Shown: positions 10,701-21,100, numbered from the stretch's first letter. The stretch is DNA of 64,000 nucleotides from Phorcus lineatus (GCA_921293015.1 OV121089.1:41154520-41218519), one strand, 5' to 3'. Numbers and translations: made by a program. Notes: generated by a model from the letters alone, not told the origin.

Positions 10701-13046
10701 TCTGTGTTTACTATTAATGAACTGTCTGTGTTTACTATCATAGGACTGTCTGTGTTTCCTGTTACTGAACTGTCTGTGTTAACTGTTTTTGGACTGTCTG
10801 TGTTAACTGTTACAAGACTGTGCTACTAGACTGTCTGCTTACTGTTACTTAACCGTCGAGTTCTAAATTTACTGGACTGCCCGGGATACTATTAGTGATT
10901 GTCGTTGTTTACGTTTGTTCACTTACTACTGAATCCTAGTGCAAATAGCATGTAATTCGCTTTTCGTTTCAACGTCAATAGAATAACTTCAGCAAAACTG
11001 ACAATGGATCAACCACTGTCCATGTGTGAAATAGCCATTGTTAAACTCACTTTTGGATCATCTGGTGTCTCGTGCTAAAATTCGAATTTTGGCATATTGA
11101 TATAGACAGAAGGGGCCACATTTTGGAAATTTTAATTTCGTTGAATGTCAAATAAAACGTTCCATATCGACTCTCTGAGATTTAGACCAACATAATGACA
11201 TTGACTTTGTGCTAAGCAACGAATGTGACTAATGTTTTAAAAAAGATTATAGCTTATAAAGGATTTTATTGAGCAAAATAAGAATTATTGTTTTCGGAAA
11301 TGACCCTTGGTCAATTCAATGACCTGCCAAAACTATTACGGGTATTTGTGGGGTACGATTCACATTTACCTTAAAGAGGAATGGATCTACATATGTGGGT
11401 TGAAAATTCAATATGATACGTTTCATTTTCGCAACGCTACGATACCTCAAAGGCATCTCAAACTACATGATATTTTCACTTATATACTCCGGTATGTGAA
11501 CAAACTTTTTGCATGCAGCTGTATGTATACAATAAGATAAAATAAGATATGCCTTTATGCCAACGAATATACGATCAAAAGCTACACACATTCCATGTAG
11601 TTTACAACAATTGGTATTTCAAAATTTGTTCGGATCCGATTCTTACGAGTTAGTTACCCTTAATAACTTCGGCCATCTTAACAAGAATTTGAATAATAAG
11701 TATCATAATTTATCAATAGAAAGCTAAAGAGAGACTCACTGCTTATGTCCTCATTTGCCTTATGTTAAATATAAAGATGATGTTTTGTAAATCTAAAATC
11801 AGTCTCATACGTATTCTACAGTAATAAGTTGTTACGAATAGTCTATCTCATTTCCACACGACTACTCTATGACATGCTGAACAAAAAGCTCGACAGTTTG
11901 TCGTGTCCGTCGCCCAGTTGACACGTTTGTTAATTACACGCGTGCATGTGCTCGGGCCTATATAGATTACCAATTTGAGTGCATAGATACATGTAAGAGT
12001 GTCTTTAAGAAGAAAACAGGTCGGTGCGGTTTCATCAGATATGTAAGATATATCTTATGTAAGTGAAGAAAATGTCACCAGCACTATGTAAATGTACACC
12101 AACAAATGGAATACGATGCAATTTTGGTGTAAGTCGATGACATTCAATAATTGTAAAATAGTTACATACCACAAACATGGTTTCCAAGAAGCACAAAACA
12201 TATCTGAAAAGAAAAGAAAATAATTCATTATCAAATTCTGCTCATTTAATGTACAGTGATAAGTTACATTAAGAAATATTCCTTTTCCTACAGTAAACCA
12301 TTATGATAAGTTAAATTGTTACGTTTGTTTGAAGATTCATGATCAGACGTCAGTGCCACAGATAACCTGAAAGTTTCAATTGACGGAGTGGTTGCTATTC
12401 TGCTACATCAGCATATTTGAATACTCGTATCATGATGTGTATAGCCAGCAAATAAAATGATTCGCATACAGCAATAGAAACGTTCACAATTGTTCATTGA
12501 TAGTTGAAATATCATTAAAAAAAAATACAAACACAGGGAACTGTGTCTCATTGCTCACTCCAAAACTAAATAAGGACAGTATTGAGGTTCGTAAAGTATA
12601 CCAAATCCCAACTAAAAAAAATCTGAAACTGCCCCAGAATAACAACATGTATAGTGATGTATGCAAATGTACAGACGAGTAGTTGATATCAACATTATGC
12701 ATATATATATATGTGTGTGTTATATAATGTTGTGTTAGAGAAGTTTCAGTGTCTATTTTGCCCATTGTCCTCGATACAAATAATCTTAACTTTTTTCGAC
12801 TGTAAAATTTGTGCTGGAAAATTAACAATCCGTCAACCAGGTTTAATATCTATAATAGTAGTCATTTAACAACATTTTACAAATATTGTTGTTAGTCAAC
12901 ATTTGTTTAAGAGTTATTTCAAGGGGGTTTCAAGGAAAGCACGTAGTTCAGAATTAATCTGAGAAAATTATAGGTACAAAATACCTCTATTTAATTAAAA
13001 TCAGAATTAAATATGTTCTACGTACCACAAAAGAGAATACTTTCAT
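1692..13046 (-). CDS. Mucin-like secreted or surface protein with six-Cys repeats, EGF and GAIN-like region (partial)
   Basis: Seven exons assembled by splice signal and phase: 13046-13026, 12203-12170, 8813-3495, 3210-3101, 2740-2609, 2279-2192 and 1789-1692. Together they give 5,802 nt or 1,934 codons with no stop, so the 3' end is missing. Layout: signal peptide (residues 1 to about 18); six-Cys domain 1 (about 32-185); 8-residue T/N/D/S/P repeats (about 199-733); six-Cys domains 2 to 6, the last divergent; a Ser/Thr-rich linker; one EGF-like module with six cysteines; then helical sequence resembling the first part of a GAIN domain as in adhesion GPCRs. The dense Thr/Ser implies heavy O-glycosylation. 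The Asn-x-Ser/Thr sites are many. The six-Cys domain is one I do not recognise. If the GAIN reading is right, a GPS cleavage site and membrane segment should lie to the left of the window. Otherwise it may be a plain secreted mucin. The exon chain is well supported; the function is inferred. Confidence 0.75.
2192..2279 (-). CDS. Exon 6 of the mucin/EGF gene (GAIN-like)
   Basis: The acceptor is tcactag and the donor is ACAA|gtacgt, phase 0 in and phase 1 out. It encodes GDVTNTIANIVDKLS followed by ASLSEDELKSVG, an amphipathic helix of the kind found at the start of GAIN domains (the 'xVxxILxNLT' style). Phase matches both neighbours. Confidence 0.6.
2609..2740 (-). CDS. Exon 5 of the mucin/EGF gene
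   Basis: The acceptor is tgatttacag and the donor is CTG|gtaaac. It is a symmetric phase 0-0 exon of 44 codons. The sequence is acidic and helical (EGAAEDIENLDF, then VVENVMDTLISS). It follows the EGF module directly and leads into the GAIN-like helices. Confidence 0.65.
3101..3210 (-). CDS. Exon 4 of the mucin/EGF gene: EGF-like module
   Basis: The acceptor is tattccag and the donor is CAG|gtatgt, phase 1 in and phase 0 out. The 36 codons hold one EGF-like module with six cysteines in the usual order: CEVEPC, QNGG, FC, VCNC, and a final GEFCE. The QNGG and C-x-C plus late G-x-F-C features are typical of EGF. No calcium-binding D-x-D/E start is visible. It is an extracellular module between the mucin exon and the GAIN-like exons. 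Confidence 0.8.
3495..8813 (-). CDS. Giant exon 3 of the mucin/EGF gene (six-Cys domains and Thr-rich repeats)
   Basis: A single uninterrupted exon of 5,319 bp. The acceptor is cattacag (before 8813) and the donor is CCTG|gtaagt (after 3495), both phase 1, so it is a symmetric cassette. Order in the protein: six-Cys domain 1; 8-residue repeats (8274-6672); domain 2 (about 6590-6130); three nearly identical 220-residue units, each a six-Cys domain plus a T/S-rich linker (6130-4151); a divergent domain 6 (about 4140-3700); and a Ser/Ala/Pro tail. Each domain runs C-FNE, S-GQED, TCPG, then C, C, C and C with conserved Trp in G-(A/T)-WL, KW and (Q/E)W. I know no family with this pattern. Domains 3 to 5 differ by only a few bases, so the amplification is recent or is being homogenised. 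Confidence 0.85.
4151..6130 (-). repeat. Exonic 660-bp tandem repeat, three copies
   Basis: Units are 4151-4810, 4811-5470 and 5471-6130, each exactly 660 bp (220 codons) with no indels between them. Only scattered substitutions separate them, for example cgttaaag/cgttgaag at 4261/4921 and ggttagtaa/ggttagaaa at 5161/5821. Each unit keeps the reading frame and encodes one six-Cys domain with its T/S-rich linker. Confidence 0.9.
6672..8274 (-). repeat. Coding minisatellite: 24-bp unit encoding NTDSPVTV-type octads
   Basis: About 67 tandem 24-bp units encode variants of N-T-D-x-P-V-T-V (NTDSPLTF, NTDIPVTV, NTDNPPSV, NTDSLVTV). They form a higher-order repeat. The distinctive 'VAI' unit (atagctactgg on the plus strand) recurs at 7109, 7661 and 8237, spacings of 552 and 576 bp, that is 23 and 24 units. 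Because units are multiples of 3 bp, the opposite strand is also open for 492 codons (6863-8341), which I take as a by-product. Confidence 0.9.
8814..9289. other. Start of intron 2 of the mucin gene, nothing recognised
   Basis: AT-rich intron sequence between the giant exon and the MITE copy at about 9290. Short open frames here lack splice or domain support. Confidence 0.5.
9290..9760 (-). mobile_element. TTAA-type MITE family 1, copy A
   Basis: In reverse orientation this matches 42311-42759 along its whole length: the start (ttaaaggcactagtg), the middle (acctcgtaagtta, tacgtattcaggt) and the end (aattggt..aaggc). It also matches 39852-40400 plus 45990-46105. The ends are inverted (TTAAAGGCAC type) and flanked by TTAA-like bases. 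It is non-coding and lies in intron 2 of the mucin gene. Confidence 0.65.
9790..9990 (-). pseudogene. Relic of a six-Cys domain
   Basis: The minus strand reads VTKSSFSTCPGNCSSL and later FNRTVGSHYI and CEQC. This matches the stretch of the intact domains running SSIVTCPGNFPSV to the next cysteine. The rest of the domain is not recognisable. It lies 1 kb upstream of the intact giant exon, in intron 2. Confidence 0.6.
10390..10860 (-). pseudogene. Relic of the Thr-rich coding minisatellite
   Basis: A decayed 24-bp repeat array is visible on the plus strand as gactttcgacgtttgaatgg and later ggactgtctgtgtttactg, the same unit as at 6672-8274. The minus translation shows broken octads (NTESPLTL, NVESLVSL) with frame changes. 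With the domain relic at 9790-9990 it keeps the repeat-then-domain order of the intact exon, so an older partial duplication of the giant exon has decayed here. Confidence 0.75.
10908..11521 (+). mobile_element. TA-type MITE family 2, diverged copy
   Basis: It aligns along about 610 bp with 23031-23637 (shared blocks: caacgtcaatagaataact, tcagcaaaactgacaatgga, ccatatcgactctctgag). The right end keeps gtgaacaaac and gcatgcagctg; the left end is eroded. It is non-coding. Confidence 0.75.
11522..12169. other. Intron 2 of the mucin gene, unannotated part
   Basis: AT-rich intron. I see no repeat family, RNA gene or supported exon here. Confidence 0.4.
12170..12203 (-). CDS. Exon 2 of the mucin gene (34 bp, signal-peptide core)
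   Basis: A 34-bp microexon with a strong acceptor (ttttcttttcttttcag) and donor G|gtatgt. Phase 0 in and phase 1 out fit exon 1 and the giant exon. It encodes ICFVLLGNHVC and the first base of the next codon, the hydrophobic core and end of the signal peptide. Confidence 0.75.
12204..13025. other. Intron 1 of the mucin gene
   Basis: An 822-bp intron between the two signal-peptide exons, AT-rich with a short (AT)/(GT) tract near 12700. A 114-codon open frame on the minus strand overlaps it but shows no domain and is taken as chance. Confidence 0.5.
13026..13046 (-). CDS. Exon 1 of the mucin gene (start codon, seven residues)
   Basis: The coding part of exon 1 is ATG plus six codons, MKVFSFV, with donor GTG|gtacgt in phase 0. 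Joined to exon 2 it reads MKVFSFVICFVLLGNHVC, a classic signal peptide: a Lys after Met, then a hydrophobic core. The start is chosen because phase, hydrophobicity and donor all agree. I have not looked for the transcription start. Confidence 0.7.
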
Positions 13047-14047
13047 TATCCTAAAGTATCCCCTGAAGATCCTAGGTATCATTTCACTGTCGTTCCCGCA
13101 TGCATTGGAATAACTCTGGTACCATACTCTTAAGCATAGAGCAACTGAACTTTGCTTGAAGCTTTGTTTTTCTCACTTTAGAGTATAATGTCGTTAATCA
13201 TCTTGATCCGTTTAAACGCTTGTTATTGCTTTTGTCCTTAATTGTATAACACGGTAGGTTATGAATATGCAGCTTAATGCGGCATCGCTGTAGTTGATTG
13301 TGCATTGTATTGTATAATAGGCTTTCGCATTTATATAAGCGCAATATGTCATTTGAATTTATTCCGATGTATGGTATTATATACATACGTGAATTTGATT
13401 GGAAAGCAGGGTTACATCACTGTATTGTAGGTAAAACAATGTTGGTATAGATCTTTGGATTATGATTAAGCCGATTTTTTTTTTATAAAACAGCCAGAAA
13501 CTAACTTTAAAAAGACACAGAGGGTGTTGTCAGAGTCAACATGTCAAAATGGTGTTATTATGACGAGGACTACCGGTTGAAAATTGCCATTTCAGTGGTT
13601 ATTATATCAGTATGGTGAGATTAAACAACTAAGAGTCATGATTTGTGATCGAAAACCGGACAGACGCACGCCCCAATGACTCGTAATTTCGGAAACTTAT
13701 CTACAATAAACAAAGCGACAAATATGGCATGGTAGTGTGAAGCATATCCCAAACAAGTAAATCATACGTAAACTTTCATCCTCATAACATTTATATTGCC
13801 CTCTGTCGATCATTATTGAAAATAAGTAAATTTAGGCCATTAAGAGATGAAATTTCTTTTTCGACATGATTTGAACTTTACGTCGGAAGCATGGTAAATT
13901 GATTTCTACATAAACAAACTACAAGTATTGCGAAACATACTCCTTTTCACGTTCATAATTCATTTTGTCCAATACTCAGATCGTAGCAGAGACTTGTGAA
14001 AACTATATTGCGTAAAAGGCTTTTGAAAAGAGTCTTTCTCTTTCAGT
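13047..14047. promoter_or_regulatory. Intergenic region 5' of the mucin gene
   Basis: Should hold the mucin 5' UTR and promoter. I cannot name a specific element. The dispersed 16-bp motif is at 13647-13662. No conserved open frame is seen. Confidence 0.3.
13647..13662 (+). repeat. Dispersed 16-bp motif, copy 2
   Basis: Exact copy of gatcgaaaaccggaca, followed by gacgcacgcccc. It lies between the two divergent genes. Confidence 0.6.
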
Positions 14048-14058
14048 TCTGTTCACAA
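14048..14058. repeat. Left target-site duplication of the LINE
   Basis: The 11-bp sequence tctgttcacaa recurs exactly at 16519-16529, right after the (TTC)n tail, and so marks both ends of the LINE insertion. Confidence 0.85.
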
Positions 14059-14178
14059 GTTAGTTACGCCCCGAGCTACGAGTGTAGACGTGGTGTGTTG
14101 AACTCCCGAATTTGATGAAGAAAATCTACCTAAATCGAAGTTATTTTACACAAAACTTGTGAGAAAAAACACTATTTA

Positions 14179-14560
14179 ATGGCCATTGAAAATACTAAAC
14201 TGAATATTTTCTACAAAGGTGAGGCTACCGACCCCAACATCACTAGTCAGTTCGTGAGTAGAGTTATTCGTGACGGACCAAAGAAGAGGGACGTCAAGAA
14301 ATCGGAAAGAAGAAAAGGAAGGATAACAAACCAGGTGTTATTGTTGTCACTGTGGAAACTCTGGAACAGAAAGCAAAGCTGTTGAAACACGAAAGACAGC
14401 TTAGAGAAAACAAAGACTACTCCAGGGTTTACATAGACACTGCACTCTCCCGGGAGGAACTGATATCCAGAGCCAACATGCAGACGATCATAAAAACCTG
14501 AAGGGAAGGACCGGGCTACGATTCCAGGGGAAAAGGTTACTTCTGGAAGAAGACGCATAG
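14179..14560 (+). pseudogene. LINE ORF1 remnant
   Basis: Two frames are needed: a basic segment (GPKKRDVKKSERRKGR), then KAKLLKHERQLRENKDYSRV followed by SREELISRANMQTI. This is the usual end of CR1/L2-type ORF1 proteins, which bind RNA. A stop follows 'IIKT'. It lies directly before the endonuclease start. Confidence 0.65.
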
Positions 14561-14566
14561 GGATCT

Positions 14567-16375
14567 GTGCGGTTAGGATTCTGGAATTCTGGTGGATGGA
14601 CGAAAAAAGACTGCAATAATAAATTATTTCGCGAGTCAGTAATTAAGGACCTTCATTGTGATATTTTTGGCGTTTGTGAAACGTTTTTACAGAATGAGGA
14701 CGATCTTTATGTGACTGGGTATGGCAATGATAGAATAAAAAGTCCATAAAAAAGCAAAACGTGGTTCTGGAGATGTTGGCGACTTTTTCAGTGACACCTT
14801 CTTAAAAAAATTGAGGTTATTTTTTAGATCAGGAGCATAAGGATATACTTTGGTTTAAGTTAAGTTCACGTTTAAACAAAGGCTATGATATTGTTTTATG
14901 TGTGTGCTACATGTACCTGCTCCCGGATTGCTCATCTAGAGCGAGAGATGCTGAACTGTTTGTGGAGATTTCAACTCTAGAATTGATGATATGTGTGATT
15001 TTATTGAAGGTATGGATGATATCCCGGAAAGATCAGTCATTGATTTTAAAGAAAATAAGTTTGGTAATTTGTTTATAGATTTTGTTAACCCAGTGTAATT
15101 AATGTGTCCTTAATGGACGTTTAAGACCAAATGAAAATGATTTTACGTACATAAGAATGGCTCATCAGGTGTAGATTATATTATAACCTCTCATGAACAT
15201 TTAAGATACTGTGAAGAGTTTCTAGTCACAAGAGCATCAACGCTAGTCACAGGTAGCAACGTGCCGGACAACTTAACTGACCACTCCATATACTTAGCTG
15301 GCAAGTCTCCATTCCTTCAGCGGTCTTACAGCAAGCCGATGTGACTGACGTCAACACTGAAATGATGATCCATCGACGGTAATTCAAGTAAAATAACAAA
15401 CACGTTTTATCTGATACGCATGTCACAATGGTAAGATTTAGTCACTTAGTCACTGGTTAGAAGATAACAATATCCTCGTCGATGAACAGAATGGCTTCAG
15501 ATCACAGCTGGGAACTCAAAAACACATCTATAGTTTATTTTCGGTTATCAATAGCATAAAACCATCAGGCCAATCTACGTATGTATGTTTTATTGATGCA
15601 AAGAAAGCTTTTGACAGTGTGAATCGTAACAGCCTGTGGTTTAAACTCCAACAACTTGGTATACAAGGTAAAAAAATTTAATTCAGTACAAGCCAAGTGT
15701 GATAACACCTGGTCTGGTGTTCGTGTGAATAATTATTTAACATATTCATTTCCTGTATTATCTGGAGTTCGTCAGGGTTGCGTTTTATCGCCAACACTCT
15801 TTTCCATATGCGTAAAGGATCTTGCTACAGACTTTAACAATATAAACTGTGATATTGAGCTGTGCATAGAAGTATCTCGGCGTTTGGCTCCTAAAACACC
15901 TTGACCTCAACTTTACAACTAAAGAAATTGTAAAGTCAGCGAACAGAGCCCTGGGTGTGATAATATGTAAGTTCAAGTCCGCCGGTGGAATTGCGTATGA
16001 TGTTTTTACTTCTTTGTATTAAGACTTAGTGCAACCAATACATCCATATGGTTCTGCTATTTGGGGAACAAGAGAATATTCATCCATTAATGTTATGCAG
16101 AATAAAGCCTGTCGTTTCTTCCTTGCAGTTAGACGGAAAACCCCTAATCTATCTGTACGAGGTGAAATGGGTTAGATGGCGCCCTCAACAAGACATAAGA
16201 TTGAATCCATTAAACTTTGGCGTAAACTATCCGGTATGGACTCTAACAGAATGGCTTATAAAATCAACCAATGGTCAAGTAAATTCCGTAAATCATGGCT
16301 TAATAGAATCAAAGACTTTATAACTTATAACTTATTTACCACTGGGTTACCTCCATGTATTATAAATTATGTTTT
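14567..16375 (+). pseudogene. LINE ORF2 remnant (endonuclease and reverse transcriptase)
   Basis: ORF2 would nick target DNA and copy the LINE RNA into it. The endonuclease start, the RT fingers/palm blocks and the C-terminal region are readable in several frames. The segment holding the two catalytic Asp of the RT is absent. At least one frameshift falls near 15665 and stops fall near 14747 and 16019. Confidence 0.8.
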
Positions 16376-16518
16376 ATGATGTCGGATTTTAAAATGTATC
16401 ATTCTTATTTATAACATGTTTTATGATAATTTTAGTGTATCATAGGTCACTTTTGGCCGGACACTTTTAAAGTGTGTGACACTTAAATAAGATAATCTTC
16501 TTCTTCTTCTTCTTCTTC

Positions 16519-16529
16519 TCTGTTCACAA
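16519..16529. repeat. Right target-site duplication of the LINE
   Basis: Exact copy of the 11-bp sequence at 14048-14058. Confidence 0.85.
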
Positions 16530-18102
16530 AATAACAAAGCTTGAAGATTGCTCAGAACAGGAAGTAAACAGTTCAATAACGATGGATTACTGTTTAAGTT
16601 ATATTATAAATGCTTAATATGATTACAGGTTCATTTGTTCAATTATGAAATGTGTTAACACTAAAATGGAAGCTAACAGTTTTCATGTGAAACGACTAAG
16701 ATGTTTGTAATGAGATGGTTGACTCTCGGTAGATACATTTATATATCATACATGCAATGCATTTGGCATAAACATATATAAATGTGGGATAATTTGAAGA
16801 CACACGATTTCCGAAAACGGTGTCACTGCCCCTTTCAGGTGATTTACATTTCATCGTATGTAAGGTTTATCAGGTGTATCAAAACGCAACTTTGTCACGA
16901 ATCTCTGGAATGCATTGAATGGACCGATGAAGCATAACAAACGAAGACCACATTTATACGACTTATCCAGTGAGTAGAGCAGATTGAAAACCAAACACTT
17001 CCATTGCCGATTACCAGTGGATTGTGATATATCGACTTAGTGCTGTTAATCACATACCTGAAAACAAGATTAGTCGATATAACTATTGTCGTGTTAAGAT
17101 TATCAGTAATAAAGCAGATCCCATGAGTCTTTAACATTATCGAGTACACGAGAACCCGCATGTAATTTAATTTGACGACGCAATAATGCTCTCCATTAAT
17201 GATTGATAGGGTTGTAGACGAGCCTTTAACTTAAAACAAAGAAATATTATTTCGTAGGCTTTCAGACTTAATGACGTATGATTAAACTTACATTGGCCTC
17301 TAATAAGCTTTGCACAGAAGGTAAATCACGTCAACCCTGCCATAAAAACGCGCTTCGTCACAATATCAACTCACTTTAGTATACCAAACGGAATGTACGG
17401 ACAAATTCTCAGTTGATGGCATTTGATGGAGATCTTTCGACAAACTTTGTGTTACTGTGTATTTTTGGGGTTTAAAAAGTTTGGGTTTCTATTAATTTAT
17501 TATCGATGAAACAACTGCGTCATTTACAGGCACGATGGCATGCTTTTTAAGGAATCAAGCGAAAAGGGAAGAGAATGTAACCAATTGGAAGACAATCGTT
17601 TGTAACAAAAGCAATGGGTTCTTTCAAACATACCAAGTTCAACTTTCTACGTGACTTCTTATTCTACGACTGCAAAATTGATTGAGAAATGATATAGTTT
17701 ACCTTGAAAGGAAACTTTATATATACACTGAAATTATTAAAAAAGATAAAAAATACAATAACTTCATGATGTATTATGCGACAACGACGGCACTTGAAAA
17801 CATACGGAATTATGACTCAATAGATTAATGTCATGTTATAGTTCTGGTGTCTCAATGGTATCGAATTTCAAAATCGATTTAGTGATACCATCGACAATAT
17901 TGTCATATACCCTTGGGACTTTCATTTTCTTTGTTTTGTAATATCTTTCTCGATGAGTTATGTGTTCGATGCCTATCGAATGCCAATGCCAAGTGTTATT
18001 TTCTACTCGGAAAACTAAAATTTATTTCCATGATAATAGATAATAGATAATATTTGCTTGGGAAAATATAGGGAAATCTATTGAGATGAGAACCTTGCAA
18101 CC
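16530..18102. promoter_or_regulatory. Region 5' of the PAN gene
   Basis: About 1.57 kb of AT-rich sequence leading to the start codon at 18103. It should hold the PAN-gene promoter, but I cannot point to a TATA or initiator with any certainty. No repeats were recognised. Confidence 0.3.
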
Positions 18103-18148
18103 ATGTTACTCTCAATCCTTGTGTTGTTTTCGAGACATCTCCTTGCTG
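18103..18148 (+). CDS. PAN gene exon 1: signal peptide
   Basis: ATG at 18103 in the context gcaaccATGt, 15 codons plus one base, donor G|gtaagt. It encodes a hydrophobic leader ending HLLA. The phase 1 exit matches the next exon. Confidence 0.8.
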
Positions 18149-21100
18149 GTAAGTTTCTATTTATGAACAATTTTTAGAGAAAAATGATAATTTCAAATAT
18201 ACAATTTTACATACTCCTATGAAATATACTTTAACGTAATGTTTAAATCATGATAAACGTTTCCAAAGTACTTCTTGTACTTTGAGTGAAGACGTTTTTT
18301 CCTTTATTAACTAGTATTGCTACTTTAGAAATCAATTTATTGTGAGGGTTAGGCCTTTGAGTTATTACGTGACTAAAGACAGTTTTCTTTCTGATCGCAA
18401 ATATTCGTAAGCCTCAAAAATAACTTTAAATAAGTCATTGCTACAGTTGCTAGGCTCTTTGTTAACCTGACGTCGACTTTTTGGCTGCAGACAAATCCTT
18501 GTAAAATCCAACCCTAATGGGGCGTTAATGCTGGCAGAGCAAGGAAATGAAATTAAAACACAGCAAATTTCAGATGAGAATTAACATTCCGAAAGTGATT
18601 TAATGTTAATGCCGAAAATAGAACAATAACAAATTTGTCCACAATGTTTCTTGTTACGCAAATGAGCGAGAATCATGTCACGGAACGAAGACACGTTTTA
18701 GAGACGATAGCAACGCAAACTTTCTTTTTAGCACTTTGAGGAAAAGCATAGCTTGAAATTTGAAAATATCGTATAGGTTTGCATTTCTATTAAAATGTTT
18801 TTGTTGTTTTTTAAAACAAGTTTTCTTCTTTTGATAATGTTAAGCCTCTGTCTTTGTCACTGCTATGACGATGTTGATCGGCTGTCTTATTCTTTTCGGC
18901 TGACGAGTGTTTAACTTCGACATGAATTATTACACTTATTCCATTAGATATATGTGCCACAACAATGCCACGTAAAAAAGAGACATTAACATTTTTTCGT
19001 TGATATATATATTTGATTCCTAATAAAGTCTACATATTGTAAAAGAAAATATCTCTTCCGGATTCCCGTTCCGCTAAAATGTTCGCAATACAATTTTGTA
19101 ACACAGTGAAAAGGTCATTCCATAATGTGGTTTATATTATACATTGAAGAAATTAAGAATTATTTCTTTTTGAATGAATGTAATGTTTTTGATACAATTA
19201 TATATGTATTCAATTATTTCTTACAATCAGTGGCGTGTTTAGACAATTTATCATAAGTCTACAAGTAAGTATAGGAGAATGTCCGAAAACTGGAGATTAT
19301 TTTCGCACGAGGAGCTGGTTGGAGGCCGTCAGGCCGACAACCTGCTCCGCGTGCGAAAATAATCTCAAGTTTGAGGACTTTCTCCTACTTAATACGAAGT
19401 TCGACCTCGCAGTACACCGAGCACGTGCATTAATAATGTTGAGTTGTTACAATAAACGCGAACGCGGGACGCTTTGCTAAAACACAACTTACACCTGCAC
19501 GTGCCAAATTATGGGAGAGTTGTTGGTATTAAAGGCAGTGACCGAGCAGATTTCGTGCATTTTGACTGGAAAAATTAATCAATGAATCGTCAGAAGAAAA
19601 CTTTAATTCCAATTTTAACCTTGACTTAAATGAATTCTCTGACTCTGATTCAGTTTTAATCGAAGAGAGTCAGAAAGTAGAAATAGAATTTAACTCTAAA
19701 ACCATATCTGAACAGAGAGATTTCGAAATAAAGGAAACAAACTCCCGCGATGAAGACTCGAGGTTTGGTGAACCTCTGTCTCCTTCAGAATTGCAAAAAC
19801 TTTGCAACTGTGCATATTCCGTCAACACAGAGAACAAAAGTCTATGGACTAAGGCATGGGTTGAGGAGAGGAGCAGAAAAAAGTCTGTTTGTTATTTCGA
19901 ATTAAACGTTGATATTTTGACACTAGCAAGGGACGAGGCAAAATTAAATAAAACTTTGGTTTCCTTCATCGTGGAGGTGAGAAATCAGAAGTGGAAGGAA
20001 TATCGTGGTAACACACTGTACGAGATGGTGAGCTCTCTCCAGTACTACATCAAGCGAACGGCATTCCAATAAATGTCTTTGAGTCTCCTTATTTCGCTGA
20101 ATTGAGGAATACCCTCGATGCCAGAATGAAAATTCTTGCACAGCAAGGAATCGGCATCGACAAGCGTCAGACGTGCGTCATCAGTGTCAGTCAGGAGGAT
20201 CAGCTGTGGGAGAAGAGACTGCTTGGTGAGGACACACCCCAGCAGCTGATAGACACTCTCGTCTACTTCATAGGTAATACACATTCCTCTATCATACACC
20301 ATATACAATTATATTAAACATTTTTATTTGAAATAGTCAATGTTTAATAAATTTCAACTTAACTTTAAAATCATACTTTCTCTGTTAAAATAATGTATAC
20401 AAGTTAACAATATACACGTACTGTATAATGAAGTTATACGTACAGCATTTCAACGGGAAATTTTATAAAATAATTTTACAATGCCAGTGTATAAAATGTA
20501 TATAGTGTGTATATAATGTATTTAACCCTTCGAGTTCATATATAATTTAACTTAATCTAAATTATATTTATTTAATATAGAGAACTGCAATTGTATGTGA
20601 GACAAATTATCCTACACTTGACTTCGTAATAAATCTATTTCTGTTCAACCTTAAAGGACTCAACTGTACCCTGAGAGCTGGCGATGAACACCGCAACTTG
20701 AAGGTAGGACCCAACTCTCAGTATCTGGTCGACTGGTCGACACCCAACACGGCAAGAAACAATTGCAATATACAGAGGATGTCTCCAAGACGGACAGAGG
20801 GGGACTCAAGCATCGCAAACTGGACAGAAAAACTATAACTATTCATCCAAACGAAGAAGGCCCTGAGCGATGTCTTGTCAGACTGTACCAGAAGTACATG
20901 TCATTGCGGTGAGTGAATGAAATGAAATAGTAAGAATTTAAATTTGAATGATAGATTACTCTTTTTTATTTTATAAGATTGTGATGGTGGTTTGCTGACA
21001 ATAAATACTTGCATCATAACAATATATATGGCTAGGCATTTTTCATTTTTAATGTACTAGTTTGTATCATGGTATTTACTTAAATAGAATATTTCTCTAT

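Larger units (their letters stand above)
14059..16518 (+). mobile_element. Non-LTR retrotransposon (CR1/L2-like), broken
   Basis: A LINE of 2.46 kb between 11-bp target-site duplications, ending in a (TTC)n tail. In order: end of an ORF1 protein (RENKDYSRVYIDTALSREEL, about 14390-14460); start of an APE endonuclease (RLGFWNSGGW and GVCETFL with the catalytic Glu, 14567-14749); reverse transcriptase blocks EQNGFRSQLGT and FIDAKKAFDSVNR (about 15485-15660) and SGVRQGCVLSPTLFS (15756-15800); and the C-terminal region (NRALGVIICKFKS, YGSAIWGTREYS, 15900-16375). The YADD catalytic block is missing, apparently deleted near 15860. Frameshifts and stops occur throughout, so it is inactive. Clade placement is from memory of motifs. 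Confidence 0.85.
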
